Source: Bog-159 sp050011755 (GTDB taxonomy: Bacteria > Acidobacteriota > Terriglobia > Bryobacterales > Bryobacteraceae). From it: a DNA stretch of 22,258 bases. The first letter of the stretch is position 1. Every line of letters starts with the position of its first letter. Location: assembly GCA_050011755.1 (NCBI GenBank), contig JBEKIM010000057.1, positions 1-22,258 of the forward strand, read 5' to 3'. Both the position numbers and the translations under genes were made by a program. Positions 1 through 7,505 of this stretch are shown here, in pieces. The notes beneath the pieces were generated by a model, which was not told where the DNA came from, ran no database searches, and saw only the letters and a program-made list of their open reading frames with translations.

Positions 1-285
1 GGTGCTGCCCGCGTCCGTGACGAGCGCTTCAGGCCGAACCAGCGGGTCCAGATGGTGCAGCGTGTCCAGGATGCGTCCGATGGGCTGCGCCAGATACAGC
101 AGGTCGGCGGAGCGGGCGGCTTGTTCGAGCGTTGCGCCGCGATCGATGGCGCCCCGATCCAGCCCCGCGCGCATGGACGCTTCCGAGCTGACACCGAGGA
201 TCGTACCGCGGAAGCCCGCCTCCTTCAGCGCCAGGCCGAAGGATGCACCGATCAGACCTACGCCGACGATGGCAACCGTATCCAT
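1..285 (-). CDS. tyrA: Prephenate dehydrogenase, N-terminal part (cut by window edge)
   Basis: Reading from the ATG at 285, 95 codons run off the window start without a stop. The protein begins MDTVAIVGVGLIGASFGLAL, a Rossmann dinucleotide-binding fold with GxGxxG at residues 8-13, as at the start of NAD(P)-dependent prephenate/arogenate dehydrogenases. These enzymes convert prephenate to 4-hydroxyphenylpyruvate in tyrosine synthesis. A GGAGG ribosome binding site lies 7 bases before the ATG. It follows aroF after 19 bases on the same strand, so it is probably the last visible gene of the aromatic operon. Only the cofactor domain is visible; another 3-hydroxyacid-type dehydrogenase is possible, but the context (chorismate mutase, DAHP synthase) makes TyrA the best call. 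Confidence 0.85.
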   Translation of the reverse strand, partial: MDTVAIVGVGLIGASFGLALKEAGFRGTILGVSSEASMRAGLDRGAIDRGATLEQAARSADLLYLAQPIGRILDTLHHLDPLVRPEALVTDAGST

Positions 286-304
286 CTGCAAGCCTCCGCA
301 AGCC

Positions 305-1318
305 TCAGATCGTCCGGCCCACCGCGGGCGCGATCATCCGCAACTGGTGCATCAGTTCTTCGAATTGCTCGGGGCGCAACGATTGGGCGCCATCGCTGAG
401 CGCGCGGTCGGGATCGGGATGCACTTCGATCAGGAGTCCGTCGGCGCCGGCGGCCAAGGCGGCGCGGGCCATGGGCGCTACTTTATCGCGCCTCCCCGTG
501 CCGTGCGAGGGATCGGCCACCATGGGCAGGTGCGATAGCTTCTTCACCACCGGAATGGCCGAGATGTCCATGGTGTTGCGCGTGTAAGTCTCGAACGTGC
601 GGATGCCGCGTTCGCACAGGATCACGTCATAGTTGCCGCCAGCCATAATATACTCCGCCGAAAGCAGCAGCTCTTCGATAGTTGCCGCGATACCGCGCTT
701 GACCAAGATCGGCTTGCGCAGCTTGCCGAGCTCGCGTAGCAAGTTGAAGTTCTGCATGTTGCGCGCGCCCACTTGCAGGATATCGGAATACTCGGCCACC
801 AGCGGTATCTGGGTCTGATCCATCACTTCGCTGACCACCAGCAGGCCGTTGCGGTCGGCCGCCGCGCGCAGCATTTGCAGGCCTTCGGCGCCCAAGCCCT
901 GAAAGCTGTAAGGCGAAGAACGCGGCTTGAACGCGCCGCCGCGAATTACGCGTGCGCCCGCGTGCGCCACTTGCGCCGCCACGCAATCGATCTGCTCGCG
1001 GCTTTCGACGCTGCAGGGGCCGGCCATCACGACGACCTGCTCGCCGCCGATAGACAGCCCGCCGATCTTCACCACTGTTCCGCCGGGATTGAAATTCCGG
1101 CTGGCCAGCTTGTAGGGCGAGGCGATGCGGTGCGCCTCCTTCACGCCCTCCATCACTTCGAAAACCTCCAGGTCCACATCCACCTTGCCGCCCACGCCCC
1201 CGAGCACCGTGTGCATCACACCGGTGGAGCGATGCACGTCGTAGCCCTCGCCCACCATGCGATCGATGACCGCTTGAATCTGGGGCTCGGTGGCTCCCTG
1301 CTGCATGACGACTAACAT
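305..1318 (-). CDS. aroF: 3-deoxy-7-phosphoheptulonate (DAHP) synthase, regulatory-domain type
   Basis: A 337-residue protein that condenses phosphoenolpyruvate and erythrose 4-phosphate, the first step of the shikimate pathway. Residues about 1-70 form the small ferredoxin-like N-terminal domain seen in Thermotoga-type DAHP synthases, which mediates feedback control in those enzymes. The TIM barrel follows, with AGPCSVES (99-106, metal-binding Cys102), KPRSSPYSFQGLG (131-143), GARNMQNF, CERGIRTFE, DPSHGTGRRD and EVHPDPDRALSDG. The start ATG directly abuts the TAA of the upstream trpA/aroQ gene, and a GGAG lies 8 bases upstream inside that gene, so translation is probably coupled. In related organisms this enzyme type is often paired with a chorismate mutase domain; here the mutase is fused to TrpA immediately upstream. 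Confidence 0.96.
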   Translation of the reverse strand: MLVVMQQGATEPQIQAVIDRMVGEGYDVHRSTGVMHTVLGGVGGKVDVDLEVFEVMEGVKEAHRIASPYKLASRNFNPGGTVVKIGGLSIGGEQVVVMAGPCSVESREQIDCVAAQVAHAGARVIRGGAFKPRSSPYSFQGLGAEGLQMLRAAADRNGLLVVSEVMDQTQIPLVAEYSDILQVGARNMQNFNLLRELGKLRKPILVKRGIAATIEELLLSAEYIMAGGNYDVILCERGIRTFETYTRNTMDISAIPVVKKLSHLPMVADPSHGTGRRDKVAPMARAALAAGADGLLIEVHPDPDRALSDGAQSLRPEQFEELMHQLRMIAPAVGRTI

Positions 1319-2452
1319 TTATGAATCTCCGTCCTGACTGGTGTCAACGCTGTTTTGCATACGAATTCTTTGGATGGTGCGCATCTCGTCGATGATGCGT
1401 TCGAAGATGCGCTTGACACCGTCCGGCGTGAGCGGTCCGGCGTTATGACAGGTGATATTCTCAAACACCTGTTCTTCGCGGCGCGGCTCGTAGATGGGCA
1501 GTTTCGCGGCGCGCTTCACGCGGCCGATGTTCTCCACCACGCGCGTGCGCTGGTTCAGCAAGTCGAGCAGGCGCAGGTCCAGGGCATCGATCTCCACGCG
1601 AAACTCTTCCAGCGCCTGGATGGCCTCTTCACGCGTCGGCGCCTCCGCGGCCCGCACATCGAAGCCTTGCTTCAACTCGCGCACGAAGGATTCCAATTGC
1701 GTTTCAAGCAACGCGCTATCCCGATTCCGTTCGATCAGATTCACAATGGCGCTTCCTACCACTACGGCTTCCACCTGCCTCCCCAATTCCGCCACATGTT
1801 CGGGACGGGAGATGCCGAATCCCACCGCCAGCGGCAGATCCGTGACGGCGCGCACCGCGGCCACCAGCGGCGCAACCGCATCCGAGAGCGATGCGCGCGC
1901 GCCCGTTACGCCAGTTCGCGAGACCAGGTAGACAAAACCGGTCGAGTATTGCGCTATCAGCCGCAACCTCCGCTCGGTGCTGGTGGGCGCGGCCAGGAAG
2001 ACGGTGTCCAGGTTGTGCCGCCGCATGGCTTCCACATAATCGCCCGCCTCTTCCACGCTGGCATCCGTCAGCAGGCAGCCGTCGATCCCGCAGGCCGCCG
2101 CATCCCGCGTCAGCGCATCCAAGCCATAGCGCAGCACTGGATTCAGGTAGGTAAACAGCAGCAAGGGAATTTCGGAGCGACGCCGGATCTGCGCGGCAAC
2201 CTCCAGGACTTTGCGCAGCGTGGTTCCCGCGGCCAGCGCGCGCTGTCCCGCGCGTTGGATCACCGGACCATCCGCGATGGGGTCCGAAAACGGTACGCCC
2301 AACTCGATCAGGTCCGCGCCGCCGCGCTCCATCGCCTCCACCAGCAGGGGCGTGCGTTCGAGCGACGGATCGCCAACGGTCAGGTATGGAATGAGGCCCT
2401 TGCGTCCGTCGCGCTTGAGCTCCTCGAACAAGCGGACAATTCGGGTTTTCAT
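1319..2452 (-). CDS. trpA: Fusion: tryptophan synthase alpha chain + AroQ-type chorismate mutase
   Basis: A single uninterrupted 377-codon frame. Residues 1-265 are TrpA, which cleaves indole-3-glycerol phosphate to indole: catalytic Glu50 in LIELGVPFSDPIADG, Asp61, then TYLNP, SRTGVTGA and GFGIS motifs. Residues about 275-362 are an all-helical AroQ chorismate mutase (chorismate to prephenate). By eye the E. coli active-site residues have counterparts: Arg11 (R285 in FRVEIDALD), Arg28 (R302), Lys39 (K313), Glu52 (E326) and Gln88 (Q361). A linker of roughly 10 residues joins them. TrpA alone is normally about 265 residues, so the length fits two full domains. The ATG at 2452 is preceded by GGAGG 12 bases upstream, inside a palindromic element. 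trpB lies upstream and aroF abuts downstream. The domain assignment is firm; any functional coupling is inference. Confidence 0.95.
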   Translation of the reverse strand: MKTRIVRLFEELKRDGRKGLIPYLTVGDPSLERTPLLVEAMERGGADLIELGVPFSDPIADGPVIQRAGQRALAAGTTLRKVLEVAAQIRRRSEIPLLLFTYLNPVLRYGLDALTRDAAACGIDGCLLTDASVEEAGDYVEAMRRHNLDTVFLAAPTSTERRLRLIAQYSTGFVYLVSRTGVTGARASLSDAVAPLVAAVRAVTDLPLAVGFGISRPEHVAELGRQVEAVVVGSAIVNLIERNRDSALLETQLESFVRELKQGFDVRAAEAPTREEAIQALEEFRVEIDALDLRLLDLLNQRTRVVENIGRVKRAAKLPIYEPRREEQVFENITCHNAGPLTPDGVKRIFERIIDEMRTIQRIRMQNSVDTSQDGDS

Positions 2453-2455
2453 TTG

Positions 2456-2512
2456 TGGGGCGGACCTCCAGCCCGGCGCGGACGCCGGCCGCGGGACTGG
2501 AGTCCTGCCCCA
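2456..2512. repeat. REP-like palindromic element in the trpB-trpA gap
   Basis: Imperfect 16-bp inverted arms at 2456-2471 and 2497-2512 (13 of 16 pairs match) enclose a second perfect hairpin, CCGGCG-CGGA-CGCCGG (2473-2488). Together they fill nearly all of the 66-bp gap between trpB and trpA. On the mRNA strand the downstream arm contains GGAGGTCC, the only plausible ribosome binding site for trpA. The nested palindrome resembles dispersed REP/MITE-type elements of GC-rich bacteria, but no second copy was recognised in this window. Confidence 0.6.
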
Positions 2513-2518
2513 GCGGGC

Positions 2519-3718
2519 TCAGTCCGCATCCAGTTCCTTTACGTTTTCGCGGTAAATGTCGATGTCCTTGTCGCCCCGTCCGGACATGTTAACGATATAG
2601 ATTTGATGGCCGGCCTGGGGTGCGCGCCGCACGGCTTCAGCTACTGCATGCGCCGATTCGAGCGCCGGAATCAGCCCTTCGAGATGACAAATCAGGCGCG
2701 CCGCCGCCAACGCTTCGCCGTCGCTCGCGGCCACATACTCAGCCCGGTTCCGGTCGTGCAGCCAAGCGTGCTCCGGCCCGATCAGCGCATAGTCGAGGCC
2801 CGCCGAAATCGAGTGCGTCAGCGATACCTGGCCGTCTTCGTCCTGCAGCAGATAACTGCGCGCGCCTTGTAAGACGCCCGGCGCTCCGCCCCGGAAACGG
2901 GCCGCATGCTCGCCGAGTTTCGGCCCGCGTCCACCGGCCTCCACGCCGATCAATTGCACCTTTTCATCCGGTACGAACGCGTGAAAAATGCCGATCGCGT
3001 TGCTGCCGCCACCCACGCACGCAAAGACGGCGTCGGGCAGGCGTTTCTCGACCTCCAGAATCTGGCGGCGGGCCTCTTCGCCAATCACCTTCTGAAAATC
3101 GCGCACCATCATGGGATAGGGATGCGATCCCAACGCCGATCCCAGCAAGTAATAGGTGCTGGTGACGTTCGTCACCCAATCGCGCATCGCCTCGCTGATG
3201 GCGTCCTTCAGTGTGCGGCTGCCCGTCGTGACAGGGACCACCTGCGCGCCCAGGAGGCGCATGCGGAAGACATTAAGGCGCTGCCGCCGCATGTCCTCCT
3301 CGCCCATGTAGACTACGCAGTCGAGGCCCAGGCGCGCGCAGACCGTGGCGGTGGCGACACCGTGCTGCCCCGCGCCGGTTTCCGCTATTACGCGCCGCTT
3401 GCCCATGCGCCGCGCCAACAGCCCCTGTCCCAGCGTGTTGTTGATCTTATGCGCGCCCGTGTGCAACAGGTCTTCGCGCTTGATATAGATCCGCGCGCCG
3501 CCCAGGTGCTCGGTCAACCGCCGCGCGAAGTAAAGCGGCGTGGGGCGGCCGGCATAATTTCGCAGCAGATCGTCGAGTTCCGCCTGGAACGTGGGATCGC
3601 CACGGGCTTCCAGGTAAGCCTTCTCCAGTTCTTCGATGGGTGCCATCAGCACTTCCGGCACGAAACGGCCGCCGTAAGGTCCGAAATGTCCACCCGCGTC
3701 CGGTTGTGGGCTCATCAT
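2519..3718 (-). CDS. trpB: Tryptophan synthase beta chain
   Basis: Condenses indole with serine, using PLP, in the alpha2beta2 tryptophan synthase complex. From the ATG at 3718 the protein is 399 residues, the usual TrpB length. It opens with the typical GHFGPYGGRFVPEVLM and carries LLHTGAHKINN (PLP lysine K91), ETGAGQHG (E113), LLGSALGSHPYP and the phosphate-binding GGGSN (236-240). The frame stays open further upstream to 3910, but that part overlaps trpF in another frame and lacks TrpB similarity, so the start is placed at 3718 (or the adjacent ATG at 3715). The ATGATGA junction overlaps the trpF stop, which predicts translational coupling. No separate ribosome binding site is evident. Confidence 0.97.
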   Translation of the reverse strand: MMSPQPDAGGHFGPYGGRFVPEVLMAPIEELEKAYLEARGDPTFQAELDDLLRNYAGRPTPLYFARRLTEHLGGARIYIKREDLLHTGAHKINNTLGQGLLARRMGKRRVIAETGAGQHGVATATVCARLGLDCVVYMGEEDMRRQRLNVFRMRLLGAQVVPVTTGSRTLKDAISEAMRDWVTNVTSTYYLLGSALGSHPYPMMVRDFQKVIGEEARRQILEVEKRLPDAVFACVGGGSNAIGIFHAFVPDEKVQLIGVEAGGRGPKLGEHAARFRGGAPGVLQGARSYLLQDEDGQVSLTHSISAGLDYALIGPEHAWLHDRNRAEYVAASDGEALAAARLICHLEGLIPALESAHAVAEAVRRAPQAGHQIYIVNMSGRGDKDIDIYRENVKELDAD

Positions 3719-4308
3719 TGCGAGGCCGCCAGTGCGGCTTTCAAAAAAGCCGCCAATTTGAAATGGTCTTTGCGTCCCGGTGAAACCTCGATGCGCGAAC
3801 AGGCATCCACGCCCCAAGGATGTACTTGCTTGATGGCCGCCCGGACATTGCCGGCGTCCAGTCCTCCGGCCAGGATCAGCTTCCCGATGCCGTGCGGCGC
3901 GCACGCCCAATCGAAGGTCTGTCCGGATGCCGGTCCGTCCAACAACACGGCCTCGGCCCCCGCGGCGGGGAAACTGGCGGGAGCTACAATTTGGCCTGGC
4001 GTGACCCGGAACGCCTTCCAGACCCGTATGCCCATGGGGTACTGTTCACGCAACTCGTCGCCGTGCAACTGCACAATATCCAAGCCAACCCGTCCGGCAG
4101 TCCGCAGCACGGACTCAGGGGACTCGTCCACAAACACACCCACTTTCCAAATTTCGGCTGGCAGCCCGGCCGCGATTTCCGCCGCTTCGTCCGGGGGGAT
4201 ATAACGCGGGCTTGAGGGGTAGAAGTTGAAACCCAATGCCGCCGCGCCGCCTTCAATCGCCACCAGCGCATCCATACGATTGGTGATGCCACAGATTTTG
4301 ACCATCAT
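3715..4308 (-). CDS. trpF: Phosphoribosylanthranilate isomerase
   Basis: Catalyses the Amadori rearrangement of phosphoribosylanthranilate to CdRP, the third step of tryptophan synthesis. From the ATG at 4308 it has 197 residues, close to the family norm of about 200. It starts MMVKICGITN, with the catalytic cysteine in KICGI, and carries QLHGDE, the general-acid Asp in LLDGP, LAGGL and a C-terminal GVDACSRIEVSPGRKD phosphate-binding stretch. The start overlaps the trpC stop in an ATGATG junction identical in form to the trpF/trpB junction. The same frame is open upstream of 4308 but there it is an out-of-frame shadow of trpC. Confidence 0.95.
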   Translation of the reverse strand: MMVKICGITNRMDALVAIEGGAAALGFNFYPSSPRYIPPDEAAEIAAGLPAEIWKVGVFVDESPESVLRTAGRVGLDIVQLHGDELREQYPMGIRVWKAFRVTPGQIVAPASFPAAGAEAVLLDGPASGQTFDWACAPHGIGKLILAGGLDAGNVRAAIKQVHPWGVDACSRIEVSPGRKDHFKLAAFLKAALAASQ

Positions 4309-5105
4309 GCCGCCACCGAGGGGGCCAGCAAAGTCCGGATGGCCGCCGCCGGATCCGTCGATTTCATGAGGTGCTCGCCCACCAGAAAGGCTTGATATCC
4401 CGCCGCGCGCAGCCGCTCGATATCCCCTGCCGAAGTTATGCCGCTCTCGCTCACCTTCAGGATGCCCGCCGGGATGCGCGGCGCCAAATTCAGGGAGGTC
4501 TCCAGCGTCACTTCGAAGGTGGCCAAATCCCGGTTGTTGACCCCGATGATACCCGCACCCGCATCCAGCGCTTTCGCGAGATCCCGTTCGTCGTGCACCT
4601 CGATCAGGGCCGCCATCCCGTGGTGGTCTGCCGCCGCCCGGAGGTCGCGAATCTGGTGCGCATCCAGAATGGCTGCGATCAGCAGGATGGCGTCGGCGCC
4701 GCCCGCCGCCGCTTCCAGCACATCGCTCTCGCCGAGCGTAAAATCCTTTCGCAGCACCGGCAAATCGCACACGCCGCGGGCCGTCGCGAGATCCGCCAGA
4801 CGGCCCTGGAAGAATGCCTCATCGGTTAATACGGAGATCGCCGCGGCTCCGCCCGCGGCATAGTCGCGGGCCCGGCGCGCCGGGTCGAAATCTTCCGCCA
4901 GCAAGCCTTTACTTGGAGAGGCTTGCTTGATCTCGGCGATGATAGCCGGCGCACGCGCGCTGAGCGCTTGCCGGAAATCGCGCCGCCCGGGGCGAGCCTG
5001 TTGCGCCAGCCATTCCCATCGTTCGCGCACATCTGGACCCGGCGAGGGGCGCGCCCGCTTATGAGCGACAATACGGGCCAGTACGGCTGGGACTGTCTCG
5101 GTCAA
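4305..5105 (-). CDS. trpC: Indole-3-glycerol phosphate synthase
   Basis: Ring-closing decarboxylation of CdRP to indole-3-glycerol phosphate. Visible motifs are IIAEIKQASPSKG (residues 55-67, catalytic Lys60), VLRKDF (Lys120), GVNNRDL and SESGI of the TIM barrel. The start is uncertain. There is no in-frame ATG near the N-terminus; the TTG at 5105 gives 266 residues (family norm about 260) beginning TETVPAVLARIVAHK, which matches the usual TrpC start region. A farther TTG at 5189 would add 28 residues without family character. Neither TTG has a convincing ribosome binding site. It is the first gene of the operon as seen here; the next upstream gene is divergent, so trpE, trpG and trpD must lie elsewhere. 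Confidence 0.92.
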   Translation of the reverse strand: MTETVPAVLARIVAHKRARPSPGPDVRERWEWLAQQARPGRRDFRQALSARAPAIIAEIKQASPSKGLLAEDFDPARRARDYAAGGAAAISVLTDEAFFQGRLADLATARGVCDLPVLRKDFTLGESDVLEAAAGGADAILLIAAILDAHQIRDLRAAADHHGMAALIEVHDERDLAKALDAGAGIIGVNNRDLATFEVTLETSLNLAPRIPAGILKVSESGITSAGDIERLRAAGYQAFLVGEHLMKSTDPAAAIRTLLAPSVAA

Positions 5106-5419
5106 CTTAGATTTAATGGTAACAAACCTACGCGGCGGGACGGCTGAAACACTTGTGAACGCGCTGCGAGCTACGTGTATCCGAGGCAACTACGGAGTGG
5201 GGAGGAACCATGCTTGCTTAGGAGCGCAGCTCGCAACAAACGTCCACACAGATTAGTGACACAAGCGGCCACATTGTTACACTCGCGCAGTACTTTTTTT
5301 TCGAGCGGCCGAAAAAGCAGATATGCGGGTGCGAATTCTCGATCTGCCGGCGTGGGGCAGCTGACAGGGGCAGCCTTGGGCTTGACACGTGCCGGGCAGC
5401 GCAATACACTCAGCCTCGA
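5106..5419. other. Divergent intergenic region between trpC and the fucosidase
   Basis: About 310 bases separating two divergent genes. It holds the plus-strand promoter of the fucosidase near its right end. An 8-bp inverted repeat, TGCGAGCT at 5165-5172 and AGCTCGCA at 5228-5235, could fold in a trpC leader transcript. A short minus-strand frame starting at an ATG near 5211 encodes 27 residues with no tryptophan. No T-box core or tandem Trp codons were seen, so no classical trp attenuator is supported. The trpC promoter could not be placed with confidence. Confidence 0.5.
5382..5410 (+). promoter_or_regulatory. Sigma-70-type promoter of the fucosidase gene
   Basis: A perfect -35 TTGACA at 5382-5387, a 17-bp spacer, and a -10 TACACT at 5405-5410 (4 of 6 matches). 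The ATG at 5420 begins nine bases after the -10 box, so transcription would start at or within about three bases of the start codon. No Shine-Dalgarno is present. This predicts a leaderless mRNA. Confidence 0.7.
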
Positions 5420-6754
5420 ATGCACCGGCGAACCTTTTGCGCTCTTCCCCTGGCGGCACTCCCCGCATGGCCGCAGAGCGACCCCGGAGCGCCCGCGGCC
5501 GCCATCGAGCGCTGGAAGGATATGCGTTTCGGCATGTTTATCCACTGGGGGCCGGTGAGCATTGTCGGCACCGAGATCAGTTGGTCGCGGGCCGGTGAGA
5601 GGCGCGGCCGTCACGATGCGCATACCGGCAAAGTCCCCGTTGAGATTTACGATAACCTGTACCGGATCTTCAATCCGACAAGGTTCAACCCGGACCAGTG
5701 GGTGCAACTCGCCAAGGATGCCGGCATGCGCTATCTGGTGTTCACCTGCAAGCACCACGACGGCTTTTGCAATTTCGATTCGCAGCTTACGGACTATAAA
5801 ATCACCAGCCCGCAATGTCCGTACGGGAAAGACATCGTCCGACAGATCGCGGACGCCTGCCACCGCGGCGGCATGGGTTGGGGCGTGTACTACTCGCAAC
5901 CCGACTGGCATCATCCCGATTATCGAAACGGGGCGGCGCACGCGAAGTACATCGTATACCTGCACGGACAAGTCCGCGAATTGCTGACCCACTACGGCCA
6001 GACCGGCATGTGGTTTTTCGACGGCCTCGACGGCGTGGCCGCGGATTGGGACGCCCCCCGGCTCATCCGCATGATGCGCCAGTTGCAGCCCGAACTGGTC
6101 GTCAACGATCGCGCCGGCATCCCGGCCGATTACGATACGCCCGAGCAGCGCATCGGCGGTTTCCAGAACAACCGGCCCTGGGAGACCTGCGCCACCGCCG
6201 GCCGGCAGTGGGCTTACAACCCGGACGACATCCTGCGTCCCATCGAGGAGTGCCTGCGCGGGCTGGTCTGCTGCGCCATCGGCGATGGCAATCTGTTATT
6301 CAACGTGGGTCCCCGGCCGGACGGTGCAATCGAGGAGTCGCACGCGGCCCGGCTGCGCGAGATGGGGGAGTTCCTGAAGGAGTACGGCGAGAGCATCTAC
6401 GCCACGCGAGGCGGCCCCTTCGTCGCTCCAGGTGAAAAGAACCGGCCCGGCGAAGATAGTTTCGCCCTTCCCGGAGGGCAATGGTGGGGCGGCAGCACGT
6501 ATAAGGACGACCGCATTTACCTGCATATCCTGCGCTGGCCCGCCGATAGGATAACGCTGCCGGCGATCCCCCGCCGCATCGTGCGCCACGTAGTACTGAC
6601 GGGCGGCCGCGCCCGGGTGAAGCAGTCCGATTCCGGCATCGAAGTGCAGGTGCCCGCGGACCGGCGCCATGCGGTCGATACCATTGTCAGATTGGAACTT
6701 GACGGTCCCGCCACCGGCATCCCGGCGCTACGTTCGATAGCGCGCAGTAGTTAA
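5420..6754 (+). CDS. Secreted alpha-L-fucosidase, glycoside hydrolase family 29
   Basis: A 444-residue protein predicted to release alpha-linked L-fucose from glycans by a retaining mechanism. The N-terminus MHRRTFCALPLAALPAWPQS looks like an export signal with paired arginines, possibly Tat-type. GH29 hallmarks follow: RWKDMRFGMFIHWG (31-44), YLVFTCKHHDGFCNFDS (substrate-pocket His residues near 112-113), GVYYSQPDWHHPDY, and the likely nucleophile Asp201 in MWFFDGLDG. NLLFNVGPRPDGAI is also typical of the family. A small beta domain occupies roughly residues 345-430. The ATG at 5420 sits just after a strong promoter and has no ribosome binding site. It is divergent from trpC and followed 68 bases later by a separately promoted gene. 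Specificity within GH29 cannot be told from sequence. Confidence 0.9.
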   Translation: MHRRTFCALPLAALPAWPQSDPGAPAAAIERWKDMRFGMFIHWGPVSIVGTEISWSRAGERRGRHDAHTGKVPVEIYDNLYRIFNPTRFNPDQWVQLAKDAGMRYLVFTCKHHDGFCNFDSQLTDYKITSPQCPYGKDIVRQIADACHRGGMGWGVYYSQPDWHHPDYRNGAAHAKYIVYLHGQVRELLTHYGQTGMWFFDGLDGVAADWDAPRLIRMMRQLQPELVVNDRAGIPADYDTPEQRIGGFQNNRPWETCATAGRQWAYNPDDILRPIEECLRGLVCCAIGDGNLLFNVGPRPDGAIEESHAARLREMGEFLKEYGESIYATRGGPFVAPGEKNRPGEDSFALPGGQWWGGSTYKDDRIYLHILRWPADRITLPAIPRRIVRHVVLTGGRARVKQSDSGIEVQVPADRRHAVDTIVRLELDGPATGIPALRSIARSS

Positions 6755-6810
6755 CCAAAGACAGTACTAGATGCGTACCAGTTTGGAGTTCTCTTCCGTA
6801 CAACTTCGGC

Positions 6811-6816
6811 TACAAT
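6811..6816 (+). promoter_or_regulatory. -10 box (TACAAT) placed for leaderless transcription of the HExxH lipoprotein gene
   Basis: TACAAT matches the -10 consensus at 5 of 6 positions and ends exactly six bases before the A of the ATG at 6823, so the expected +1 is the start codon itself. A convincing -35 at 16-18 bp is missing; TTGGAG at 6783-6788 would need an overlong 22-bp spacer. No Shine-Dalgarno is present. Confidence 0.5.
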
Positions 6817-6822
6817 CTGAGC

Positions 6823-7221
6823 ATGCGAGTGTTAGCGGTGCTCCTTTTGAGCGTCATCGGCTGCTTCCCCATGACACCGGTGGAATCGCATCTGGACCGG
6901 CAATTGAAGTCCTGGCAGAGGCGCCTTGGCATGGACGACTGGCGTTTGACCATAAAGCTGGTCAGGCAAAACGATCTGGCAAAGAATACATGGGGCAACG
7001 CCGAGTGGGACCCGCAGGGCAAAACCGGCATCATCAGCGTGCTCGACCCCGCAGACTACAATCTCCGCGGCGCCGACCTCAGGCTCGACATGGAATGCAC
7101 TATCGTGCACGAGTTGGTGCACATCCAGGTGGGGCCCTTTGACGCGCCGAACGAGGACGTCCGCGAAGACGTCGTCAACCGCATCATGGGCGCTTTGCTA
7201 AACCGCGCCTGCCCGAACTGA
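6823..7221 (+). CDS. Small lipoprotein with HExxH zinc-metallopeptidase motif
   Basis: A 132-residue protein. The N-terminus MRVLAVLLLSVIGC ends in a lipobox-like VIGC, suggesting lipid attachment at Cys14 after export. The mature part contains CTIVHELVHI, with HELVH at residues 96-100 being a canonical HExxH zinc site. Glu111 or Glu115 in NEDVREDVV could supply a third ligand, as in minimal gluzincins. The preceding WRLTIKLV and WDPQGKTGIISVLDP strands resemble the compact fold of SprT/minigluzincin-like proteins. At this size it may be a minimal peptidase or an inactive relative; the substrate is unknown. It follows the fucosidase in the same direction but has its own -10 box. Confidence 0.7.
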   Translation: MRVLAVLLLSVIGCFPMTPVESHLDRQLKSWQRRLGMDDWRLTIKLVRQNDLAKNTWGNAEWDPQGKTGIISVLDPADYNLRGADLRLDMECTIVHELVHIQVGPFDAPNEDVREDVVNRIMGALLNRACPN

Positions 7222-7270
7222 CGAGCCATTCAGGCGGGTGCATTCGGTACGATAAAATGGCGTTGAAGCC

Positions 7271-7474
7271 ATGTGCCGAAGCATCAAAGTCCTCAGGCGT
7301 CCAGAGGCGCCCGCCACCCCTCCCGAAGTCTCGGCGGCAGCGCTGCAGTTCGTGCGGAAAGTCAGCGGTTTTCGCAAGCCCTCGAAGGCCAACCAGGAGG
7401 CCTTCGAGGCTGCGGTGAGAGATGTTGCGGCAGCCACGGAGCGGCTGCTCGAAACCCTGGGCTCAAAGAAATGA
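7271..7474 (+). CDS. DUF2277 family small protein
   Basis: A 67-residue protein starting MCRSIKVLRRPEAPATPPEV and containing AALQFVRKVSGFRKPSKANQ, the hallmark stretch of DUF2277. It ends in a helix rich in Ala and Glu (AVRDVAAATERLLETLG). The function of the family is not known to me; the conserved CR(S/N)IK opening and the basic central stretch suggest a small soluble, perhaps nucleic-acid-binding, protein. A TACGAT -10-like hexamer lies at 7248-7253, about 17 bases before the ATG. It is convergent with the secretin-like gene that ends at 7506. Confidence 0.85.
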   Translation: MCRSIKVLRRPEAPATPPEVSAAALQFVRKVSGFRKPSKANQEAFEAAVRDVAAATERLLETLGSKK

Positions 7475-7505
7475 TTGACGGTCCACGAGCCAGGTAGCAT
7501 GGATT

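Noticed and set aside
1355..2872. Long plus-strand open frame of about 505 codons opposite trpA and trpB
   Set aside because: It is antisense to two clearly recognised genes and has no family motifs; high GC suppresses stop codons in this frame.
3719..3910. N-terminal extension of trpB to 3910
   Set aside because: The added 64 residues overlap trpF in another frame and have no TrpB similarity; ATG 3718 gives the normal protein.
5106..5290. Classical trp attenuator or T-box in the trpC leader
   Set aside because: No tandem Trp codons, no T-box core and no terminator with T-tract were found; the short frame there contains no Trp.
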